DNA of 64,000 nt. Origin: Oceanospirillaceae bacterium (lineage in GTDB: Bacteria > Pseudomonadota > Gammaproteobacteria > Pseudomonadales > Balneatricaceae). Shown here one piece after another: positions 27,475 through 36,483 of this stretch. Location of the stretch: assembly GCA_013215375.1 (NCBI GenBank), contig JABSRB010000023.1, positions 1-64,000 on the forward strand. The letters run 5' to 3'. Below the pieces are notes generated by a model. It did no database searches, had not been told where the DNA came from, and saw only the letters and a list, made by a program, of their open reading frames with translations. A program made the translations under genes and the position numbers. Within the stretch, counting starts at the first letter, position 1; the number at the start of each line of letters is the position of its first letter.

Positions 27475-27610
27475 CTCAGCATAACTACTATACTCGATAA
27501 TACTGCGTTAAAAATTGACTCAACATGCTAATTTACAACAGTAAATCCCGCTATTTCGTCAGTTTTTATCCTGTATTGTCTTTGTGCGTTACGTTATGCA
27601 AAGGTCTCAG
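27475..27610. repeat. MITE-like palindromic element, copy 2
   Basis: A homologue of the element at 14509-14639. The ends are CTCAGCATAAC (27475-27485) and GTTATGCAAAG (27593-27603) followed by GTCTCAG, with the central dyad ATTTAC-N4-GTAAAT at 27531-27546. It lies directly upstream of ccoG, between it and the ccoP terminator, where the ccoG promoter is expected. Confidence 0.75.
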
Positions 27611-27674
27611 ATTATTAGAATAATCATTTATTACTGTCAGCTATAAGATTATTGTCGTTATAGTTATTATTAGG

Positions 27675-27710
27675 CCAAAAAAAAGCGCTATAACAAACTG
27701 TTATAGCGCT
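27675..27710 (-). terminator. Terminator of ccoNOQP
   Basis: A perfect 12-bp stem, AGCGCTATAACA (27684-27695) with 27699-27710, and a 3-base loop. On the minus strand it is followed by eight Ts. It separates the structural operon from the ccoG assembly genes. Confidence 0.9.
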
Positions 27711-27729
27711 CCTTTACTGTTCTCATGTA

Positions 27730-28632
27730 TTACTTATCTTTGTTAGATAAGCTGTAAACATAACCTGCGATCAAGTTTATCTTGTTCTCGCTCAGCAGAT
27801 CTTTGTGCGCTGGCATAGAGCCTGCACGACCAGTGCGAATAGTATGAGCGATTTTCTCATAAGAGCCACCGTACAGCCAAATTTTATCGGTTAAGTTGGG
27901 CGCTCCCAAAGCTTGAGTGCCTGTACCGTCACTGCCATGACAGGCAATACACAGTGCTTGGAACTGAGGCTTAGCTCTTGCGATGGCCTCCGCATCTAAA
28001 TCAGCGGTGCCAGATAAGCTCAATACATAGCTGGCCATATCACGCACACCCGCTTCACCTAAAACGGAGCCCCAAGCAGGCATTGAGCCAGTTCTGCCAT
28101 TAGTGATTGTGTGTTTAATAGTGTCAGCAGATCCCCCATAGAGCCAGTCTTTATCGGCTAAGTTCGGAAATCCGTAAGCACCTGTTGCAGCAGTGCCATG
28201 ACACACAGAACAGTTGTTAGCAAACATACGCTGACCCATTAACAGGCCGGCACGGTTTTCTTCTTTTAACAGCTCTTCAGATGGCAGTGCAGCATACTTG
28301 GCAAATACAGGGGCATAAACGTTATTAGCGTGCTGGATCTCTTCTTCCCACTGGTTAGTAGAAGTCCAGTTTAGTACGCCTTTAAAGTTACCTAATCCGG
28401 GATAGAGGACTAAATATACCAATGCAAATACCACGGTGCCCATAAATAACTGGAACCACCAACTAGGTAGTGGGTTGTCTAGTTCTTCAATACCGTCAAA
28501 TGTATGGCCGGTTGTTTCTTCGGTCGCGTCTTTAAAAACTTCGCCTTTACGCGTTTTTAATAATAATGCGGTGCAGCCAAAAATAACGCCTAAGGTTATG
28601 ATGGATATCCAAGCACTCCAAAAAGGGCTCAT
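27730..28632 (-). CDS. ccoP: cbb3 oxidase di-haem subunit CcoP
   Basis: CcoP is the membrane-anchored dihaem cytochrome c that passes electrons to CcoO. The 300-residue product has two N-terminal hydrophobic stretches (about residues 5-25 and 58-80) and two cytochrome c domains with haem-binding 'CSVCH' and 'CIACH'. The distal Met ligands are likely in 'GSMPAWG' and 'GSMPAH'. Its ATG overlaps the ccoQ stop by four bases (ATGA). Confidence 0.96.
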   Translation of the reverse strand: MSPFWSAWISIITLGVIFGCTALLLKTRKGEVFKDATEETTGHTFDGIEELDNPLPSWWFQLFMGTVVFALVYLVLYPGLGNFKGVLNWTSTNQWEEEIQHANNVYAPVFAKYAALPSEELLKEENRAGLLMGQRMFANNCSVCHGTAATGAYGFPNLADKDWLYGGSADTIKHTITNGRTGSMPAWGSVLGEAGVRDMASYVLSLSGTADLDAEAIARAKPQFQALCIACHGSDGTGTQALGAPNLTDKIWLYGGSYEKIAHTIRTGRAGSMPAHKDLLSENKINLIAGYVYSLSNKDK

Positions 28633-28826
28633 GGTGTCTCTCTCCTGTCATCGTTTTTGGTCTTACTTAGACGATCAGCTTCTTCTGCGTCGTCTTCCTC
28701 AAAAGGTAAATTTGCTGCATTATCAAACCCTTTTTTATTGCTAGGTAGTAATACCCAGATGAATAAACCAAAAAAGGTGATGAGCATTATTACAGGAATG
28801 TAAGGGCCGTAAACTTCGTAACTCAC
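28629..28826 (-). CDS. ccoQ: cbb3 oxidase small subunit CcoQ
   Basis: CcoQ is a small single-helix protein that stabilises the oxidase. The 65-residue product has one helix followed by 'WVLLPSNKKGFDNAANLPF', the conserved CcoQ ending, then an acidic tail. It lies between ccoO and ccoP as expected and overlaps ccoP by 4 bases. Confidence 0.92.
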   Translation of the reverse strand: MSYEVYGPYIPVIMLITFFGLFIWVLLPSNKKGFDNAANLPFEEDDAEEADRLSKTKNDDRRETP

Positions 28827-28832
28827 AGTTAT

Positions 28833-29453
28833 TTACCGTTTGTTGCTATAAACTGAATGTTTCTTACCCAGAGATTGTAAATAAGCGATTACCGCTTCAA
28901 TCTCATATTTGCCAGCTACTTCATCCTGGGCTGTTTCAATCTGCTCAGGAGTGTAAGGAACGCCAAATTGGACAAAAACTTCTAATTTCTTTGCCGTGTC
29001 GCTGCCGGTTAGCTTGTTTTTAAACAGCCAAGGGTAGCTAGGCATTTTTGACTCGGGGACAACATCGCGCGGATTGTATAAATGAGCGCGGTGCCAATCG
29101 TCAGAATAACGTCCACCTACACGGGCCAGATCAGGTCCGGTACGCTTAGATCCCCACAAAAATGGATGTTCCCAGACAAATTCATTGGCGGTAGAGAAGT
29201 GCCCATAGCGTTCTGTCTCAGCTCTAAAAGGACGAATCATTTGTGAGTGGCATACGTGGCAGCCCTCGCGAATGTATATATCACGTCCTTCCATTTCCAG
29301 CGGAGTATAAGGCTTTAGGCCCTCAATTGGCTTAGTGGTAGAAGCTTGAAAGAAAAGAGGGACAATTTCAGCAAGGCCGCCGCCGCTAATCACTAAGATG
29401 ATTAGCAGCACCATTAGGCCAACATGTTTTTCTATCGTATCGTGCTTTAACAT
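28833..29453 (-). CDS. ccoO: cbb3 oxidase mono-haem subunit CcoO
   Basis: CcoO is the membrane-anchored monohaem cytochrome c of the oxidase. The 206-residue product has one N-terminal helix, the haem motif 'CHVCH' in '[17 protein letters not shown]' and a distal Met in '[10 protein letters not shown]'. It follows ccoN by 12 bases. Confidence 0.97.
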   Translation of the reverse strand: MLKHDTIEKHVGLMVLLIILVISGGGLAEIVPLFFQASTTKPIEGLKPYTPLEMEGRDIYIREGCHVCHSQMIRPFRAETERYGHFSTANEFVWEHPFLWGSKRTGPDLARVGGRYSDDWHRAHLYNPRDVVPESKMPSYPWLFKNKLTGSDTAKKLEVFVQFGVPYTPEQIETAQDEVAGKYEIEAVIAYLQSLGKKHSVYSNKR

Positions 29454-29465
29454 AGTGTTGGTCCT

Positions 29466-30893
29466 TTAAACGGCTTGAGGGTTGGCGTCAACAGTTGCTT
29501 CTTTAGAGCTACGAACTGTTTGCCAAGTGTTAAATGCCATAATCAGCATGCCTGTCACCCAAAGTACACCGCCCATCCATCGTACGAAATAACCTGGATG
29601 ACTCGCCTCTAGTGCCTCGACAAAACTGTACGTCAAAGTACCGTCTTCATTAACTGCGCGCCACATTAGTCCCTGAAGAATACCGTTAACCCACATGGCG
29701 CAGATGTACAGTACCGTACCTGCAGTCGCGAGCCAGAAGTGGATATTAATCAGCTTGGTGCTGAACATAGCAGGCTTGCCAAAGACTTTAGGAATCATAT
29801 GGTAGGTAGAGCCGATAGATATCATCGCTACCCAGCCTAAGGCTCCTGCATGTACGTGTCCAATAGTCCAATCGGTAAAGTGCGACAGTGCATTGACTGT
29901 CTTAATGGCCATCATTGGCCCTTCAAAGGTAGACATACCATAGAAAGATAATGAAACCACTAAAAAGCGTAGGATAGGATCGGTACGTAATTTGTGCCAA
30001 GCACCTGACAAAGTCATCATGCCGTTGATCATGCCGCCCCAAGAAGGTGCTAATAATATGATCGACATAACCATGGCGACTGATTGCGTCCAATCGGGCA
30101 GGGCTGTGTAGTGTAAATGGTGTCCGCCAGCCCAAATGTAGGTGGCTATCAATGCCCAAAAGTGAACAATTGAAAGACGGTAGGAATAAATTGGACGGCC
30201 AGATTGCTTGGGGACAAAGTAGTACATCATCCCTAGGAAGCCTGCCGTTAAGAAGAAGCCAACGGCGTTGTGACCATACCACCACTGTACCATGGCATCT
30301 ATTGTGCCTGGATATATGGAGTATGATTTCCAAAGAGAAATAGGTATGACGGCGCTGTTCACAATGTGCAGTATCGCAACCACTATGATAAATGCCATAT
30401 AGAACCAGTTACCAACATAGATATGTGATGTCTTGCGCTGGTGGACGGTGCCTATAAAGACAGCTAAATAGGCTATCCATACTAAGGCGAGCAATATATC
30501 AATTGGCCATTCTAGCTCAGCGTACTCTTTCGATGAGGTAATACCCATTGGTAGAGTGATCGCGGCGAGCACAATAACAAGTTGCCAGCCCCAAAAGGTG
30601 AAAGGTACTAGCCAGCCACCCCAGAGCGTCGTTTGACAAGTGCGTTGTACAACATAGTAGGAGGTGGCAAACAACGCGCTACCGCCAAATGCAAAAATAA
30701 CCGCATTGGTGTGTAGGGGGCGCAATCTACCAAAACTTAACCAGGCAGTATCAAAATTTAATTGTGGCCAGACCAATTGTGCAGCAATTAGGACTCCGAC
30801 GGACATGCCGAATATTCCCCAAACTACTGTCATAATTGAGAACTGGCGCACCACTTTATAATCGTATGTTGGGTGTACAGTTTCAGTGCTCAT
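29466..30893 (-). CDS. ccoN: cbb3 cytochrome oxidase catalytic subunit CcoN
   Basis: CcoN carries haem b, haem b3 and CuB and reduces oxygen with high affinity. The 475-residue product has about 12 helices. Histidines fit the family at '[12 protein letters not shown]' (haem b), '[13 protein letters not shown]' and '[13 protein letters not shown]' (CuB) and '[16 protein letters not shown]' (haem b3 and haem b). It is the first gene of ccoNOQP. I looked for an Anr/FNR box (TTGAT-N4-ATCAA) in the 280 bases upstream and found no clean match. Confidence 0.97.
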   Translation of the reverse strand: MSTETVHPTYDYKVVRQFSIMTVVWGIFGMSVGVLIAAQLVWPQLNFDTAWLSFGRLRPLHTNAVIFAFGGSALFATSYYVVQRTCQTTLWGGWLVPFTFWGWQLVIVLAAITLPMGITSSKEYAELEWPIDILLALVWIAYLAVFIGTVHQRKTSHIYVGNWFYMAFIIVVAILHIVNSAVIPISLWKSYSIYPGTIDAMVQWWYGHNAVGFFLTAGFLGMMYYFVPKQSGRPIYSYRLSIVHFWALIATYIWAGGHHLHYTALPDWTQSVAMVMSIILLAPSWGGMINGMMTLSGAWHKLRTDPILRFLVVSLSFYGMSTFEGPMMAIKTVNALSHFTDWTIGHVHAGALGWVAMISIGSTYHMIPKVFGKPAMFSTKLINIHFWLATAGTVLYICAMWVNGILQGLMWRAVNEDGTLTYSFVEALEASHPGYFVRWMGGVLWVTGMLIMAFNTWQTVRSSKEATVDANPQAV

Positions 30894-31177
30894 GTAAGGC
30901 TCTCGTCGATAAGCGTTTATAAATTATTATTGAGCTAATTATCTTGGAATACCCCTTCTTTTTCAATGGGATTTAAGTCACAAAGCGATAAAATTAGCTT
31001 TAATCGGCTAAAAGTTGTCACATGTCAGTGGATTTACTTTTTTGTAGCCGATGCCAAGTACACAATTTCATTGGATTCCTTTTATCCATATGATTAAGAT
31101 TGATTATAGTAGAGAATTTAAATCTTGAACTAGATATAACATTTTCAATCCCTTTTTTGTAGGTGTAATGTTTTTTG

Positions 31178-31798
31178 ATGAATTTATTAGAAGATGGTTG
31201 TGGCGATAAGGGCGTATTGATCTTCGCTCATGGGGCGGGGATGCCAATGGATCATTTGTATATGCAACAACTGGTTAATTGTTTTGTGGGGCTTGGACTC
31301 AAGGTTTTTCGCTTTGAATTTCCCTATATGAATAGTCGGCGTATAAATGGTAAGCAAAAGTTTCCAGATAAACTGCCTGTGCTTGAGGCTCATTTCATTG
31401 AAGTGGTTGCTCAAATTAAGCAGCAGTTGGGTTCTTATTCAGGCCCTGTGTATCTAGGGGGGAAGTCACTGGGGGGAAGAGTGGCAAGTTTAGTGGCAGA
31501 TCAGCTTGCTGCTGAGGCTGTGTTTGTAGTGGGGTATCCATTTCACCCCATTAAGAAGCCAGAGACATTGCGTGTGGAGCATTTAAAAGATCTAGCGACG
31601 CCATTACATATATTTCAAGGTGAGCGAGATAAGTTTGGTACGCCAGGTGAAGTCGTTCATTATTCACTATCCAAAAGTGTCAGTATTTATTGGTTCGAAG
31701 ATGGTGATCATGATTTGAGGCCGCGTAAAAAATCTGGATATAGCTTGGATCAGCATTTCTCAACGTTAACTCGCTTAGTTAGTGCCGTTGTTATTTAG
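31178..31798 (+). CDS. KANL3/Tex30-type alpha/beta hydrolase
   Basis: The 206-residue product is a small serine hydrolase of the KANL3/Tex30 type. It has the oxyanion 'FAHGAGMPMDH', the nucleophile elbow 'GGKSLGGR', and a likely catalytic Asp in 'QGERDKFG' and His in 'EDGDHDLRPR'. There is no signal peptide; the substrate is unknown. ATG 31178 is preferred over the TTG one codon before. It diverges from ccoN. Confidence 0.8.
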   Translation: MNLLEDGCGDKGVLIFAHGAGMPMDHLYMQQLVNCFVGLGLKVFRFEFPYMNSRRINGKQKFPDKLPVLEAHFIEVVAQIKQQLGSYSGPVYLGGKSLGGRVASLVADQLAAEAVFVVGYPFHPIKKPETLRVEHLKDLATPLHIFQGERDKFGTPGEVVHYSLSKSVSIYWFEDGDHDLRPRKKSGYSLDQHFSTLTRLVSAVVI

Positions 31799-32100
31799 CG
31801 ACTGGCCAACCAGAAACAGATGCCTACTGCAGATAAACAGTTGCCTTATCTGCTCGCCTATAGATGTCGTTATTTAGAATAAGCAGATGCTGCATATAGT
31901 AACGTGCATATCGAGCGAGTGGACCTCTTGCATGACGACCGCGTTTCAGAGAGAACGCTAGTAATTATGTTTAGTTTTGATCAAGCTTACATTTTAATGG
32001 GTAGATATGCTTTCTCTTGATCAAGAAATTTGCGACAATAGCGCCGCAGCTTTAAGCTGCTGCGAATTATCCGGTAGATGATTCTTCTTTTGGTGAGTAA
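31799..32100. other. Intergenic region upstream of tusA
   Basis: About 300 bases without an ORF. It contains two identical 8-base palindromes TTGATCAA (31977-31984 and 32017-32024) 40 bases apart, the second extended to TCTTGATCAAGA (32015-32026). They lie 75-120 bases before tusA and may be an operator pair. Confidence 0.35.
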
Positions 32101-32346
32101 ATGTTTGATTGCAAAATAGATAATGTATTGGATACACAAGGGCTTTACTGTCCAGATCCGGTTATGTTATTACATAGTAAAATCCGTGACATGTCTGTTG
32201 GGGAAACGTTACTCGTTGAAGCGACTGATCCATCTACGGTACGAGATATACCAAAATTTTGTATGTTCTTGGGGCATGAGTTAATTGATCATAACCAAGT
32301 ACAAGATGTTTTTAATTACCTTATTCGTAAAGGTCCAGAAAATTAA
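32101..32346 (+). CDS. tusA: Sulfurtransferase TusA
   Basis: TusA receives persulfide sulfur from IscS and delivers it to TusBCD; it may also serve other sulfur acceptors. The 81-residue product has the active cysteine in 'LDTQGLYCPDPVM', the CPxP motif of the family, and 'DPSTVRDIPKFC.FLGHEL'. It is complete. Its partners tusDCBE are in this window at 10.2-11.6 kb. Confidence 0.92.
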   Translation: MFDCKIDNVLDTQGLYCPDPVMLLHSKIRDMSVGETLLVEATDPSTVRDIPKFCMFLGHELIDHNQVQDVFNYLIRKGPEN

Positions 32347-32496
32347 GTGAGCCGCTACTTTAATAAGTATGACGCAACACTTAATTATTGATAGGGTTGC
32401 AATAAAGCCGCTTCCTGCAAATTAATGAAATATAGTCGCATGACCAACCAAATTGGTTTGTCTGAGTGATGATTAAGTAACCCTGAGAATTATATT

Positions 32497-32967
32497 GTGA
32501 TCCAAGAAGTAACTAATACAGAAAATACTGAATCTGAGAAAAAGGTTCCTAGTAAAAACAAAGCTAAAAATAGAGCGGGTAATCAAGCAGCTCTAGCGAT
32601 GTTAATTGATATTTATCCATTGGCTTTTAGTCGTACTAATATTAGACCGTTGAAAATAGGCATTCAAGACGATCTAGTGGCAGATGAAAAAGTGGCAAAG
32701 AATAAGATCAAGCGTGCGCTTGCCTCTTATGTGCGTTCACCTAACTATTTCAGAGCAATGAAGTTAGATAGTGACCGTATCAATTTAGCAGGTGAAACTA
32801 GCGGTAAAGTCACTGAAAGTGAAGCTGAATATGCTAAAACTCAATTAAAAGAGTTTCATCAGCGCCGTCGTGATAATCAGCGTCGTCAAGAGAAAGAGAA
32901 AAAGGATCAGGAATCGCAACAGAGAATGTCCAGTAAGCTTGAGATGTTGCTGACTAAGAAAGGTTAG
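32497..32967 (+). CDS. ProQ/FinO-domain RNA chaperone
   Basis: The 156-residue product has an N-terminal Lys/Asn/Glu-rich stretch (about 1-30), then a FinO domain (about 33-115) with 'LIDIYPLAFS..NIRPLKIGIQDDL', 'IKRALASYVRSPNY' and 'INLAGE', and a highly charged Arg/Lys/Glu tail likely to be helical. It lacks the C-terminal Tudor-like domain of E. coli ProQ, so it is closer to minimal ProQ forms. It probably binds structured 3' ends of RNAs. The start is a GTG at 32497. A strong terminator follows. Confidence 0.85.
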   Translation: MIQEVTNTENTESEKKVPSKNKAKNRAGNQAALAMLIDIYPLAFSRTNIRPLKIGIQDDLVADEKVAKNKIKRALASYVRSPNYFRAMKLDSDRINLAGETSGKVTESEAEYAKTQLKEFHQRRRDNQRRQEKEKKDQESQQRMSSKLEMLLTKKG

Positions 32968-32992
32968 TCTTTCGCTAACTAAGTTGCATAAT

Positions 32993-33027
32993 AAAAAATC
33001 GATTCTATGTGGAGTCGATTTTTTTTG
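32993..33027 (+). terminator. Terminator after the ProQ-like gene
   Basis: An 11-bp stem, AAAATCGATTC (32995-33005) with GAGTCGATTTT (33012-33022), with one G-T pair and a T-run to 33026. The A-run on the left makes it usable from the minus strand as well, where lapD ends nearby. Confidence 0.85.
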
Positions 33028-33144
33028 CTTAAATATTATGTAGAAGAAATTTTGGTATGTGGTTTCTTTATAAATAAGACTCTAGATCTGGCTTAAACAA
33101 AGCAGCTTTACCCCCTCGATGGAAGGTAAGGCTGATGTGATCTA

Positions 33145-35094
33145 TTATCTTAAGTTCTTAGGCTGGCCGTGAATAAAGCCTTGAGTGGCAATGATACCCA
33201 GTTTTTTCAGCTGCTCAATCTGTTCGCTATGTTCAACTCTCTCTGCATAGCTTGGTATGCTCAAGCTATTTGCTACAGTGATTAAACTGCCCATAAAGAA
33301 TCTATCTTCAGCATTAGAGTTGATTTGTTGGGATAGTGAGCCGTCAATCTTAATGTAGTCTGGATGTACTTTATAAAGATAGCTAAAGCCGCTTGGGTGA
33401 ATACCAAAATTATCTACGCCAAAGCCAATGCCTTGACTGCTAAGTAATTGTTTGAATTCAACCACTCTAGTAACATCATTCAGTACTGAAGATTCATTCA
33501 TTTCTATGTTTAGCTTGCCGTTAATGCCATTGGCATCAATGGTTTTAATTAGCCATTGATCGAAGTTCTCTGAGTGCAAGGTATTTTGCGAGATGTTGAC
33601 TGTCAGTGGTTCACTAGTCGAGTGGCTATTTAGGTGTTCTATTGCATATTCGATAACCGCTCTATCAAGGGCGTCGATTAATCCAAGTTCCTTGACTATG
33701 CGGATAAATTTGACGGCTGGGCATGGTTCCCCCTCTTGATTAAGTATTCTAACCAATAGCTCTTTTTGAATGACGGTATCATTACTAGCATCAATCACTT
33801 CTTGGTATTGTAAGAAGAGCTTTTTAGCATTGATTGATTCTGCGACGTAAGCTTTCCAATCAGCTGCCTCCGACTCGGATTGTGTATCTGATAAGCTCTT
33901 ATGGATGCTCGGGCTGTTGTTGCTAATAGCCTCTTCAATGCCCACTCTAGCGACAGATAGAATTTGTGCTGCGCTAATGTCTTCATTGGAGGAAACGGTG
34001 ACTATATTAATAGGTACTTCATTTTCTGAAAGTGCATCATAGAAATTAAATATCTCATTGTAGGCATCGAGTAATGATTTAGTCTCTCTTGTTACGGCTT
34101 CATTATCGGGGTGCGGAATCAGTAGTACTAGATCTGATCCAGATAAGCGCCCAACGATGCTTCCTGTGTGCTCGTCGCCTAATAGCTTGAGTTTTTGAGC
34201 GACTTGCTTGATTAAGTTACTGGCGTTTTCCTCACCTAGTCTTTCGTTTAAAGAGCTTAGTTTTGCAATATGTATATAGAATAGAGCGCAGGGGCCCTCG
34301 TCGTCTCTATTGTCTAGTTTGTCTGAAAGTTGTGCGTGTGTTGCCCGCGAATTGGCGAGTTCTGTTAACTCATCAATATAAGCGGTGCGGCGTAGGTCTT
34401 CGATGTTTTTGCTCTGTTCGTCGAACATAGTATGCACACGTTGAATCATGCTGTTCATGGTCATAACAACGCTTCTAAGCTCTTTTGTCTTAGGTATTTT
34501 TTTAACTTCTATATATTCGCGATTAGAGAGGGCCGTGGCTTGCTCTTCTATGAGTTTTAACGGTCGCAATATTAGACGAATAAGTGAGCTGAGGAAAACG
34601 ACACAGATTAAAGAGAGAGAAATAAACCAAATTAATGTGGTCTGCGTGCCTTTCCATAATTCTTCATAAGCGTAGCCTGCACGGCTTTTAACAGTAATAA
34701 AACCAACTTTTGCCCATGAATGGGTGACTTCTATTTTAAAATTAGGGGTATCAAAGGCTATCAGTTTCACAAACCATCTAGGGACCTCCTCTGATATTTC
34801 TGGAGAGCGAAGGGCAGTGAAAAGGTCTTCTTCATCAAAGTTTGTCACTGAGATCTTTTCATAGTAGCCGCTATCAAAAATAGCATTGACTACCGTTTCT
34901 ATACCAGCACTGTCTTCTTCTGCAATAAATGGCGCCATATATAGCCCCAAATGGGTGGCAGTATCTTCACTGTGGGACTCCAACTGATTTAATAACATAG
35001 ATTTTGAGCTGTCCGACATTATATATATTGTGCCGGACACCAAACCAATCAGCACGGCGAATACCGCGGCTATTATTTGGTTTAACAAAGACAT
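33145..35094 (-). CDS. lapD: LapD-type c-di-GMP receptor
   Basis: LapD is an inner-membrane receptor that binds c-di-GMP in the cytoplasm and sequesters the protease LapG in the periplasm. The 649-residue product has helix 1 (about 5-27), a LapD/MoxY periplasmic domain (about 30-150), helix 2 (about 152-174), HAMP, a GGDEF-like and an EAL-like domain. Both enzyme motifs are degenerate: the GGDEF position reads 'SGSDL' (about 317-321) and the EAL position reads 'ELL' (about 444-446). This supports a binding rather than catalytic role. lapG lies directly upstream on the same strand. Confidence 0.88.
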   Translation of the reverse strand: MSLLNQIIAAVFAVLIGLVSGTIYIMSDSSKSMLLNQLESHSEDTATHLGLYMAPFIAEEDSAGIETVVNAIFDSGYYEKISVTNFDEEDLFTALRSPEISEEVPRWFVKLIAFDTPNFKIEVTHSWAKVGFITVKSRAGYAYEELWKGTQTTLIWFISLSLICVVFLSSLIRLILRPLKLIEEQATALSNREYIEVKKIPKTKELRSVVMTMNSMIQRVHTMFDEQSKNIEDLRRTAYIDELTELANSRATHAQLSDKLDNRDDEGPCALFYIHIAKLSSLNERLGEENASNLIKQVAQKLKLLGDEHTGSIVGRLSGSDLVLLIPHPDNEAVTRETKSLLDAYNEIFNFYDALSENEVPINIVTVSSNEDISAAQILSVARVGIEEAISNNSPSIHKSLSDTQSESEAADWKAYVAESINAKKLFLQYQEVIDASNDTVIQKELLVRILNQEGEPCPAVKFIRIVKELGLIDALDRAVIEYAIEHLNSHSTSEPLTVNISQNTLHSENFDQWLIKTIDANGINGKLNIEMNESSVLNDVTRVVEFKQLLSSQGIGFGVDNFGIHPSGFSYLYKVHPDYIKIDGSLSQQINSNAEDRFFMGSLITVANSLSIPSYAERVEHSEQIEQLKKLGIIATQGFIHGQPKNLR

Positions 35095-35126
35095 GCTAAT
35101 CTCCTGAAATTCTAATACAAATTATA

Positions 35127-35828
35127 TTATTGAGTTTTTAATTTTTGCTGTAGTTTTACCCATGGACCTAATTTATCTGAGCTACCTACCAATTTTGCGC
35201 GGCGTCCCTTCTTTGATATCCACAAACTATCGCCGTTAAAGCTGTACACGTGCAATAGATCTTTTCTTTTTGATGCCTTTTTAATTTGAGGGATCAAATT
35301 GTCTAAAATAACCGGTTCTGCTCTAGGGGATGAATAGTAAGTTAGTACCATATGCGCTTGATTGTAATCCAGTGCTTTTACATAGGCGATACTTAGTTTT
35401 GCTATATCGACGCCCAGTGCTTTTAAAGTGTAATATTTGGCAATAGTGAAATCTTCGCAATCTCCACCGTTAGTTACTAAAAATTCAACCGGAGTTGCCC
35501 AGTAGTCTTTTTTTCGCCAGTGCTTTATGTCATCTATAAACCTTACTTTATTGAAAAAATCATTCACTTTTTTAAGTTTGGTTGGCTCGTTTGTGTTGCG
35601 TAAATCTTTAATTAGCTTTTGCCATCTGTCGAGGCGCAGCTGTGCTCTTTTGCCGTACTTCTTACCCATTTGTTTGATAAACGACTTACTTAAATTAACG
35701 CCGGGCTCACTTTTTACCATTAGCGGTAGTGCTAACATGCAAATAATAATGATGATGGAGGGGATGATGACACTGGGCTTATATAGGCAGGGATTTTTTC
35801 GTTGTTGTGTATGTATGCTTTTGTACAC
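35127..35828 (-). CDS. lapG: LapG-type periplasmic cysteine protease
   Basis: LapG is a calcium-dependent transglutaminase-like protease that releases LapA-type adhesins from the cell surface. The 233-residue product has an N-terminal signal anchor (about 18-40), then the catalytic Cys in 'GGDCEDFTIAKYY' (about residue 123), His in 'QAHMVLTYY' (about 159) and Asp in 'VILDNLI' (about 174). The Asp and Glu flanking the Cys are the calcium ligands in known LapG. The start is a GTG at 35828 with AAGGGG upstream. It is in one unit with lapD. Confidence 0.9.
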   Translation of the reverse strand: MYKSIHTQQRKNPCLYKPSVIIPSIIIIICMLALPLMVKSEPGVNLSKSFIKQMGKKYGKRAQLRLDRWQKLIKDLRNTNEPTKLKKVNDFFNKVRFIDDIKHWRKKDYWATPVEFLVTNGGDCEDFTIAKYYTLKALGVDIAKLSIAYVKALDYNQAHMVLTYYSSPRAEPVILDNLIPQIKKASKRKDLLHVYSFNGDSLWISKKGRRAKLVGSSDKLGPWVKLQQKLKTQ

Positions 35829-36237
35829 TGCAAAAACCCCTTAGGTAATTTTTAGATTGCTTAAGCTTGTCGGTACCGCTGCACTTATAACTATTGATAT
35901 TAACCTAAATAATAATCAATGGACAAGTTGTTGTTGTTCGTTGCTTAATTGTATTATTTTTAGTGTCTTATAAGTGGCACAAGTAAATATTTTATTTTAT
36001 ATAGTACTGTTGCAATCAGTCAATTTGGTGAGTTATCTGGTTGACCTTGTAATGATGACTTTGTTCTGATTTTGAATATTATATTAGCTCAATATTCATA
36101 AAAGTGTAGTTTAGAGGTTATTATTTAAATAAATAATGTCATTATGCAGTAAGTTTCAGTAAAGGAACTATCAGTCAATAACGATGATATGTCCAGCGGC
36201 TAATGTTAGTCAAAAATAAACCATAAGAATTTTATAA
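35829..36237. other. Divergent intergenic region, lapG/glutaredoxin-like gene
   Basis: About 410 very AT-rich bases. It has an 8-bp inverted repeat, TGAATATT (36073-36080) with AATATTCA (36091-36098), and a palindromic AT tract TTATTTAAATAA near 36125. No ORF or known operator was recognised. Confidence 0.35.
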
Positions 36238-36477
36238 ATGAAAGCATATATTTTGTACAGTACTGAGCATTGTCATTTGTGTGAAATCGCACAGGCGCTC
36301 ATTGTTAATGAATTAGACGGCAGTATTCACCAAGTAGAAGTGGAAGATATCGCCGATGATGATTTGTTGCTTGCACGCTACGGCATACGAATTCCAGTGT
36401 TAGTTGATGTTCAAAGTAAAGGTGAATTGCAGTGGCCTTTTGATGCCTTATCGTTGAAAAAATTTGTCGGTCTGTAA
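36238..36477 (+). CDS. Glutaredoxin-family protein
   Basis: The 79-residue product is a small DUF836/glutaredoxin-like protein with the redox motif CHLC in 'STEHCHLCEIAQ' and the cis-Pro loop 'YGIRIPVLVD'. It is cytoplasmic, with no signal. Its stop is 6 bases from the convergent tatD stop. The substrate is unknown. Confidence 0.82.
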   Translation: MKAYILYSTEHCHLCEIAQALIVNELDGSIHQVEVEDIADDDLLLARYGIRIPVLVDVQSKGELQWPFDALSLKKFVGL

Positions 36478-36483
36478 AGTGTT

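Noticed and set aside
27432-27482. Seventeen-residue N-terminal extension of CcoG from ATG 27482
   Set aside because: These codons lie partly in the MITE-like repeat and do not resemble CcoG N-termini; ATG 27431 fits the family.
30894-31177. An Anr/FNR box upstream of ccoN
   Set aside because: The closest sequences keep only one half of TTGAT-N4-ATCAA; no full match was found.
33145-35094. LapD homologue as an active diguanylate cyclase or phosphodiesterase
   Set aside because: Both the GGDEF and EAL signature positions are degenerate, and lapG is adjacent, so a receptor role is more likely.
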